Shown: piece after piece, positions 5,603-9,453 of the stretch | Numbering within the stretch: the stretch's first letter is position 1 | Layout of the letters: every line of letters begins with the position of its first letter | Assembly: GCA_013153105.1 (NCBI GenBank) | Contig: JAADFC010000005.1 | Span: 1-9,453 of the forward strand | Source of the DNA: Thermoproteota archaeon | Lineage (GTDB): Archaea; Thermoproteota; Thermoprotei_A; Sulfolobales; Pyrodictiaceae | DNA: 9,453 nt | Reading direction: 5' to 3' | Position numbers and translations under genes: made by a program | Notes under the pieces: model-generated | The model's database searches: none | The model's input: the letters and a program-made list of their open reading frames with translations, nothing else | Told to the model about the DNA's origin: nothing

Positions 5603-5899
5603 TTGAAGTTCTGCCCGAGATGCGGCGGCTTAATGGTACCCGCGGGCCGCGAGGGCGACCTCGTAATACTGCGCTGCGTCCGCTGCGGCTACACCGAGAA
5701 GGTCCCGGCCAGCCAGCTGCAGGGCTACACTATAGCGACGCAGACGCCGAAGGAGGAGCACACGGTGACCACGCTCAAGGTCAGCGAGGCCAAGAGGAGG
5801 CCGCCCAAGAGCTTAGAGGAGTGGGAGCAGGAGAGAGAGGAGTATAGGGAGATACTCCAGGAGCTGCTCGAGCAGGAAGAGCTCGGCAGCGAGGAGTAA
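5603..5899 (+). CDS. RpoM/TFS-like single zinc-ribbon protein
   Basis: The 98-residue protein begins with a zinc ribbon, C4-P-R-C7 and C25-V-R-C28, like the N-terminal ribbon of archaeal TFS and of RNA polymerase subunits RPB9/RPA12 (RNA_POL_M_15KD type). A full TFS has about 105-115 residues and a second, C-terminal ribbon with an acidic Asp-Glu tip that stimulates transcript cleavage. That ribbon is absent here. Instead, after a linker (about 34-65), residues 66-98 form a highly charged Glu/Lys/Arg segment, LEEWEQEREEYREILQELL (71-89), predicted helical and possibly coiled-coil. It may therefore bind RNA polymerase or another partner without cleavage activity, or be an unrelated zinc-ribbon protein. 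The frame is complete, with a normal stop and a strong ribosome binding site, so truncation by mutation is unlikely. It has its own promoter and is followed by a tRNA gene on the same strand. Confidence 0.75.
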   Translation: MKFCPRCGGLMVPAGREGDLVILRCVRCGYTEKVPASQLQGYTIATQTPKEEHTVTTLKVSEAKRRPPKSLEEWEQEREEYREILQELLEQEELGSEE

Positions 5900-6011
5900 C
5901 GGTACAAAACGGCCTCCGCTAGTTGTTCAACCCTCCACGCAACGTAACACCAAAACCCCCAGCCCTGCTCCGGGTACACTGCATCTTCTGGGCCCCTGGC
6001 CTCCCTGGGGT

Positions 6012-6096
6012 GCGGGGGTGCCCGAGCCAGGCCAAAGGGGGCGGGCTTAAGACCCGCTGGCGTAGGCCGGCGTGGGTTCAAATCCCACCCCCCGCA
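6012..6096 (+). tRNA. tRNA-Leu (anticodon UAA)
   Basis: A complete type II cloverleaf. The acceptor arms GCGGGGG (6012-6018) and CCCCCGC (6089-6095) pair perfectly, with discriminator A6096. The anticodon stem is GCGGG (6041-6045) with CCCGC (6053-6057), and the loop CTTAAGA has anticodon TAA at 6048-6050, which reads UUA leucine codons. The T arm is GTGGG-TTCAAAT-CCCAC (6072-6088). The long variable arm (about 6058-6071) fits leucine tRNA. There is no intron. The CCA end is encoded at 6097-6099. No clear TATA box lies just upstream; TACAAAA near 5907 is possible but distant, so read-through from the zinc-ribbon gene is another option. Confidence 0.96.
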
Positions 6097-6107
6097 CCAC
6101 AACCACA

Positions 6108-6127
6108 GCAGGCGGCAGTGCGCCTGC
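6108..6127 (+). terminator. GC hairpin after tRNA-Leu
   Basis: GCAGGCG (6108-6114) and CGCCTGC (6121-6127) form a perfect 7-bp stem with a 6-base loop, starting 9 bases past the encoded CCA. There is no T tract. It could mark the 3' end of, or help process, the tRNA precursor. Confidence 0.35.
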
Positions 6128-6262
6128 CTCAGGCTACCCTCGCAGCATTACTGCAAGCTGCCCGGGCCGGCAGCCTTCTCCGCCTTAGGAGGCTGGAGGA
6201 GGCGAGACTGCGGGTGCACACCGTTTCAGCATGCTAATAGTAGGGGCTATGCCGAGTATAGT
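6128..6262. other. Hairpin-rich intergenic stretch between tRNA-Leu and the V4R gene
   Basis: No credible open frame is seen. Two stems compete for the same bases: GCTGCC (6157-6162) with GGCAGC (6169-6174), and CAGCCTTCT (6171-6179) with AGGAGGCTG (6187-6195), the latter 9 bp with one G-U pair and a 7-base loop. A small GCAG/CTGC stem (6142-6154) precedes them. This could be a small RNA or chance structure in GC-rich DNA. No C/D-box or H/ACA signature was convincing. Confidence 0.3.
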
Positions 6263-6264
6263 AG

Positions 6265-6302
6265 AGCTTAAATAGATTGAATACAGAGGACCCCATAAAT
6301 TA
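6265..6302 (+). promoter_or_regulatory. AT-rich promoter region of the V4R gene with two TATA-like boxes
   Basis: CTTAAATAG (about 6267-6275) and CATAAATTA (6294-6302) lie in the most AT-rich part of the window. The second is centred about 25 bases before ATG 6322 and would give a leaderless transcript. The first would give a leader of about 25 bases carrying a weak GGTG (6312-6315) ribosome binding site. Confidence 0.45.
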
Positions 6303-6321
6303 ATACTTCTCGGTGGGTGTA

Positions 6322-6876
6322 ATGGGTGGAGGCGGGGCCACACACGGCAGGCTTGTGCACGAAGACAACGAGCTGCACTTCAAGGGCGGCAAGGAGCGCT
6401 ATATAATCATACCACTCCGCGCCTATGCAGAGATTATAAACAGCTTCGCGAGCATTGTCGGCGAGGCTGTCGGGGGCCCCTTAACATTTCTAGGCAAGAG
6501 GATAGCCTACGGTCTCGTCGAGGAGCTTCAGCATAGGCTCAGCGTGTCTCACAAGCAGGCTAACATAGAGAACCTGGTTCAGGAGTACGCGAGGTTCCTT
6601 AGCGAGCTGGGCTTCGGGAAGATAGAGGTTAAGGAGGTTGGCGAGGACCACGCTATAGTGTATATGCACTCGCCGCCCAGTATGGATGGCATCAGGGCTG
6701 CTGACGATAAGGTGCTTGAGATGCTGAAGAAGGGCAAGAAGATATGCTACCTGGAGGCTGGCATGATTGCGGGTGTTTTCGAGAAAATAATTGGGGGCAA
6801 GTTTAGGGCGTTTGAGGTTGAGCGCGGCGATCTCGACAACCCCTATTGCGTTATCCGTGTCGAGAGGGTCAGCTAG
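6322..6876 (+). CDS. V4R (4-vinyl reductase) domain protein
   Basis: The 184-residue protein has an N-terminal part of about 110 residues with mixed helices and strands, followed by a V4R-type small-molecule-binding domain. The diagnostic stretch is near the C-terminus: KKICYLEAGMIAGVFEKIIGG (139-159), then FRAFEVERGDLDNPYCVIRVE (161-181). V4R domains occur in regulators of aromatic degradation, in bacteriochlorophyll-related proteins and in many archaeal proteins of unknown role. They often carry several cysteines. Here C142 and C176 are kept, but the middle cysteine usual before the final PYC is absent, so metal binding of the standard type is doubtful. No DNA-binding domain or membrane segment is visible. 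ATG 6322 is preferred over GTG 6313 from TATA spacing. The gene is convergent with sufB and overlaps it by 4 bp. Its function and ligand are unknown. Confidence 0.72.
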   Translation: MGGGGATHGRLVHEDNELHFKGGKERYIIIPLRAYAEIINSFASIVGEAVGGPLTFLGKRIAYGLVEELQHRLSVSHKQANIENLVQEYARFLSELGFGKIEVKEVGEDHAIVYMHSPPSMDGIRAADDKVLEMLKKGKKICYLEAGMIAGVFEKIIGGKFRAFEVERGDLDNPYCVIRVERVS

Positions 6877-8204
6877 TGGCCCAGCAGGGCTAGCTCCAGT
6901 ATCTTTTTAACCTCTATCTGGACGTCCATAGGCAGCTTCTTCACGACCGGCTCGAAGAAGCCGTTCACTATCATCCATGTGGCCTCCTCCTCGTCGAAGC
7001 CCATCAGCTGCATGTAGTAGAGCTTCTCGTAGCTTATCCTGCCCACGCTCGCCTCGTGGGCTAGCTCTGCGTCCTTCTCCTCGCTGCCTATTGCGGGTAC
7101 TGTTATGCTCTTGGCGCGCTCTCCTATTATTAGGGTGTTGCAGCTCATGAAGCCCGTGGCCTCCTTGGCGCCTCTCTTGACGTATAGCTTGCCGTAGAAT
7201 TCCTCCTCTGCCTCGTCCTTCACCACTGTCCTGTTGAGTATCTGCGCACTTGTCCTGGGGGCCTCGTAGATCACCTGGGGGGCGCTGTAGATGCGCTGCC
7301 GCTGCTGGAAGAGGCCTATGTTCTGGACTACGCCGCGGCTGCCCCTGCCGCGGAGGTCTATGCGTGGCGAGGTGTTGCTTGTCGTCGAGTAGAATGCTAT
7401 GGATGTCAGCTCTGCGTAGGCGTTCTCGCCCTCGACTAGTACCCGCTTGACGGGCATGTGGTGTACTTCGCCGAGCCAGTTGTTTATGCTCGCCACGTAG
7501 AGGCGCGCCCTGTCCTTCACTATCGCTTCGAGGCCTCCGAGGTGGACCGCGTAGCGGAGGGCTATCGGCGTGGTGCAGCCCTCTATCCAGTGTAGCTCGG
7601 CGCCGGGCTCGAGTACTATTAGCGTGTGCTCGGTCTGGCCGAGGCCTTCGCGGCCTATGATGAAGACTCCCTGCAGCGGCTGCGGCAGCCTGACCCCCTG
7701 GGGGACGTATATGAAGGGGCCGCCGGCCCAGAGCATTACGTGGTATGCTGTCTTCCTGTTCAGTGTGGGTTCGAGGCCTCTGAACGCGTATTCTTTCACG
7801 ACTGGGTACTTCTTGACAGCCTCGTCCATGCTTGTGAATATCACGCCCCGGCTCTCGAGGTAGCGGAGGACGGTCTTCACCATCTTGTTGTCGACGTCTA
7901 TGCTGAAGCCGCTGTAGAGTATCTCCAGCTCCTCCGGCTTTATGCCTAGCCTCTTGGCGGCCTCGAGGGTCTCCTCGGTGGAGAGCACTGGGTTCTCGAG
8001 GCTCTCTAGGAACGTCTTGTAGGTGACCTTCTCCAGGTACGGGTCGACCCTCGGGTCGGGCGGTGTGCTTCGGAGGTACTCGTAGGCCTTGAGGCGCAGC
8101 CTGAGCACCCACTCGGGCTCGCCGCGGCGGCGGCTGAACTCCACTATATCGTCGCGGCTCAGCTCGGTGAGCGGCTTGTCCTCCTGCAGGACCACACGCG
8201 CCAT
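6873..8204 (-). CDS. sufB: Fe-S cluster assembly scaffold protein SufB
   Basis: Scaffold subunit on which Fe-S clusters are built with the ATPase SufC. The 443-residue product aligns along the whole SufB family: an N-terminal helical part (1-100), a beta-helix core (about 150-370) with VPQGV (167-171), GQTEHTLIVLEPGAEL (189-204) and the SufB-typical EGCTTP (208-213), and a C-terminal SufC-binding part with MIVNGFFEP (411-419). Cys355 (FMSCNTL) and His383-Glu384 (LAHEAS) are spaced 28 residues apart, like C405 and H433-E434 of E. coli SufB. The Glu before the His is Ala here. ATG 8204 is chosen because GGAGAGGTG (8213-8221) lies about 9 bases upstream. A GTG at 8213 overlaps that site. It follows sufC by 40 bases in one operon. 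No sufD, sufE or sufS is nearby, as in the minimal SufBC systems of archaea. SufB2C2 assembly is inferred. Confidence 0.95.
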   Translation of the reverse strand: MARVVLQEDKPLTELSRDDIVEFSRRRGEPEWVLRLRLKAYEYLRSTPPDPRVDPYLEKVTYKTFLESLENPVLSTEETLEAAKRLGIKPEELEILYSGFSIDVDNKMVKTVLRYLESRGVIFTSMDEAVKKYPVVKEYAFRGLEPTLNRKTAYHVMLWAGGPFIYVPQGVRLPQPLQGVFIIGREGLGQTEHTLIVLEPGAELHWIEGCTTPIALRYAVHLGGLEAIVKDRARLYVASINNWLGEVHHMPVKRVLVEGENAYAELTSIAFYSTTSNTSPRIDLRGRGSRGVVQNIGLFQQRQRIYSAPQVIYEAPRTSAQILNRTVVKDEAEEEFYGKLYVKRGAKEATGFMSCNTLIIGERAKSITVPAIGSEEKDAELAHEASVGRISYEKLYYMQLMGFDEEEATWMIVNGFFEPVVKKLPMDVQIEVKKILELALLGH

Positions 8205-8244
8205 ACCGTGCACACCTCTCCGGGGTTTGTTTTGGTTTGAGTGT

Positions 8245-8991
8245 TCAGTTCTCCCCCTGGGCTTCGGCTGCTAGGCGGGTGTAGCCCTTCTCCTGCACCT
8301 CGTCGATGAGGCTGGGGCCGCCGGTGGCTATGATGCGGCCCCCGTACATTATTATCACCTGCCTGACCAGCAGCATCTTCGCCAGGTGCGGCTGGTGCGT
8401 TATTAGGAATACTATGGCTCCTATTTCTGCTAGTGTCTTTATAGCCTTTGCTATTAGGGGTAGGCTCTCGATGTCTACGCCGCTGTCTGGCTCGTCGAGG
8501 AACGCTACCTTAGGCCGTTGCGCCAGGACCCTAGCTAGCTCCAGCCTTTTCCTCTCGCCGCCGCTCATGCCGACCATTAGGTAGCGCGACATCATCTCGC
8601 GGGGGAGGCCGACGAGCTCGAGGAGACGCGCAGCCTCCCGGTTGGCCGCCGCTATGTCGGAGATGCCCTGGAAGCGCTGGATTATCTTGGCGAGCACCTC
8701 TGCTACGCGTACCCCCTCTATCTCCGGCGGGTTCTGGACTGCCAGCGTCATCCCGCGCCGGGCCTTCTCGTGGGTTGGGAGGCTGGTCACATCCTCGCCT
8801 GCGAGGAGCACCCGGCCCTTGAGCCGGTAGCCCTGGTGGCCCATCACGGCGTTTGCGAGGCTGCTCTTGCCCGCGCCGTTGGGCCCCATGACGACGTATA
8901 TGCCGGGCTCCGCTACTTCAACGGTTACGCCGTGCACTATCTCGCGGCCGCTGTCGGCGACAGCAACATGGACGTCTTCCAGCCTGAACAT
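8245..8991 (-). CDS. sufC: Fe-S cluster assembly ATPase SufC
   Basis: Soluble ABC-type ATPase that drives conformational change in the SufB scaffold during Fe-S cluster assembly. It has no membrane part. The 248-residue product matches the family length and carries the Walker A GPNGAGKS (36-43), Q-loop Gln86 (LAVQNP), the ABC signature MSGGERKR (142-149), Walker B with VAFLDEPDSGVD (162-173) and the switch His199 (LITHQPH). The DEPDSGVD sequence is typical of SufC rather than of transporters. ATG 8991 is preceded by GGGAGGTG (9001-9008) with a 9-base spacer. An in-frame GTG within that site and longer upstream extensions have no homology support. It is the first gene of the sufC-sufB operon. 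Transcription probably starts from the TATA-like elements near 9043-9065, which lie among repeated ACGCT half-sites. Confidence 0.96.
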   Translation of the reverse strand: MFRLEDVHVAVADSGREIVHGVTVEVAEPGIYVVMGPNGAGKSSLANAVMGHQGYRLKGRVLLAGEDVTSLPTHEKARRGMTLAVQNPPEIEGVRVAEVLAKIIQRFQGISDIAAANREAARLLELVGLPREMMSRYLMVGMSGGERKRLELARVLAQRPKVAFLDEPDSGVDIESLPLIAKAIKTLAEIGAIVFLITHQPHLAKMLLVRQVIIMYGGRIIATGGPSLIDEVQEKGYTRLAAEAQGEN

Positions 8992-9000
8992 TTCATGCTG

Positions 9001-9008
9001 CACCTCCC
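9001..9008 (-). promoter_or_regulatory. Ribosome binding site of sufC
   Basis: GGGAGGTG on the minus strand lies 9 bases before ATG 8991 and decides the start. Confidence 0.75.
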
Positions 9009-9037
9009 GGCGTGGCTCCCGTGGTACACCCCGGGGG

Positions 9038-9080
9038 AGCGTCCATAAACGCTTGTACTTTAACGCTGTGTATTTTAGGC
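9038..9080 (-). promoter_or_regulatory. suf operon promoter with repeated ACGCT half-sites
   Basis: On the minus strand TTTATGG (9043-9049), TTAAAG (9058-9063) and TAAAATA (about 9070-9077) are possible TATA boxes. The element TTTATGG is nested in AGCGT (9049-9053) and ACGCT (9038-9042), a perfect 5-bp inverted repeat with a 6-base spacer. A third half-site, AGCGTT (9062-9067), repeats the AGCGTT at 9048-9053 with a period of 14 bases. This arrangement fits an operator for a regulator of Fe-S assembly, though no regulator is identified. Confidence 0.45.
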
Positions 9081-9260
9081 TACCGCAACCTGATAGGACG
9101 AGGCTGCTTGCGCGGCCGGCCCCGCCTATACAAGGGGTCTCCCCGGGCCGGATTCCCGCGGCGGGCTGTGAGGAGCCGGCTTGCGGTTCGCCGACGCCTC
9201 TCCCGGCTGCGGGAGGGGCTGTGGGGAGCAGGCTAGGCCCCGAGCCCGCGGGCAAGGAAA

Positions 9261-9272
9261 ACTTTTAAAACC
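9261..9272 (+). promoter_or_regulatory. TATA box of tRNA-Ala
   Basis: ACTTTTAAAACC, preceded by an A-rich GGAAA that could serve as BRE, is the clearest TATA box in the window. Its centre (about 9267) predicts a start near 9292, about 30 bases before the mature tRNA. Confidence 0.65.
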
Positions 9273-9323
9273 GCACCTGCGCGTGCCTCCCTCAAGCCTG
9301 GAGCCCCGGCGGGAGCTGGGGAT

Positions 9324-9397
<74 letters not shown>

Positions 9398-9417
9398 CCA
9401 CCCCCAGAACCCCGAGA

Positions 9418-9441
9418 GCCCCCGGACGCGCTCCCGGGGGC
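9418..9441 (+). terminator. GC hairpin after tRNA-Ala
   Basis: GCCCCCGG (9418-9425) and CCGGGGGC (9434-9441) form a perfect 8-bp stem with an 8-base loop, 17 bases past the encoded CCA. No T tract follows. It parallels the hairpin after tRNA-Leu. Confidence 0.35.
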
Positions 9442-9453
9442 ACAACACGCTCC

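Larger units (their letters stand above)
8992..9323. other. Intergenic region between the suf operon and tRNA-Ala
   Basis: These 332 bases contain the suf promoter (about 9038-9080) and the tRNA-Ala promoter (about 9261-9270). Between them is a GC-rich stretch (9085-9250) with no plausible protein gene. It has a CTATACAA element (9126-9133) and a 10-bp hairpin, GCCTCTCCCG (9196-9205) with CGGGAGGGGC (9210-9219), loop GCTG, one G-U pair. A small RNA is conceivable but unsupported by any family signature. The minus-strand frame crossing it only reads antisense to the tRNA. Confidence 0.5.

Noticed and set aside
5725..6102. Minus-strand open frame of 125 codons over tRNA-Leu
   Set aside because: It is antisense to the tRNA (the familiar WDLNPRRPT-like spurious peptide) and to the zinc-ribbon gene.
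7657..7693. C-box-like ATGATGA followed by CTGA, a possible C/D guide RNA
   Set aside because: Only one C and one D box are present, spacing is unsuitable for a dual-guide archaeal RNA, and it lies antisense within the conserved sufB coding sequence.

Overview
The window looks like chromosomal DNA from a GC-rich, hyperthermophilic crenarchaeon (Thermoproteota, Desulfurococcales/Pyrodictiaceae-like). The clues are archaeal TATA boxes about 25 bases ahead of GTG and TTG starts, strong GGAGGTG-type ribosome binding sites only where a leader exists, tRNAs with GC-rich stems and encoded CCA, and archaeal gene types (TrmB-like regulator, AMP phosphorylase, N-terminal RpoM/TFS-type zinc ribbon, minimal SufCB). 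The lineage is inferred from these features, not from a search.

Layout, left to right: a truncated TrmB-type regulator (minus strand, runs off the left edge); a 338-base divergent control region; a small cysteine-rich thioredoxin-fold protein; prephenate dehydratase (pheA); an aldo-keto reductase (minus), convergent with pheA; a divergent carbamate kinase; an AMP phosphorylase; a one-ribbon RpoM/TFS-like zinc protein; tRNA-Leu(UAA); a hairpin-rich intergenic stretch; a V4R-domain protein; then a sufC-sufB operon on the minus strand, convergent with the V4R gene; a 332-base intergenic stretch; and tRNA-Ala(GGC).

Most genes are housekeeping or central metabolism: phenylalanine synthesis, carbamoyl-phosphate/ATP exchange, AMP breakdown to ribose 1,5-bisphosphate, Fe-S cluster assembly and tRNA. 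The only clear multi-gene operon is sufCB. The others mostly have their own TATA-like element. I see no mobile element, CRISPR array, prophage or defence system, and no convincing novel multi-gene system.

The more interesting signals are fine-scale. Several TATA boxes sit inside or beside inverted repeats, including three ACGCT half-sites at the suf promoter. Two convergent gene pairs each overlap by exactly one CTAG. Both tRNAs are followed by GC hairpins, and mutually exclusive hairpins lie upstream of the V4R gene. Several proteins depart from family motifs: CX3C in the thioredoxin fold, YSRP in prephenate dehydratase, GGH in carbamate kinase, and a missing C-terminal ribbon in the RpoM-like protein.
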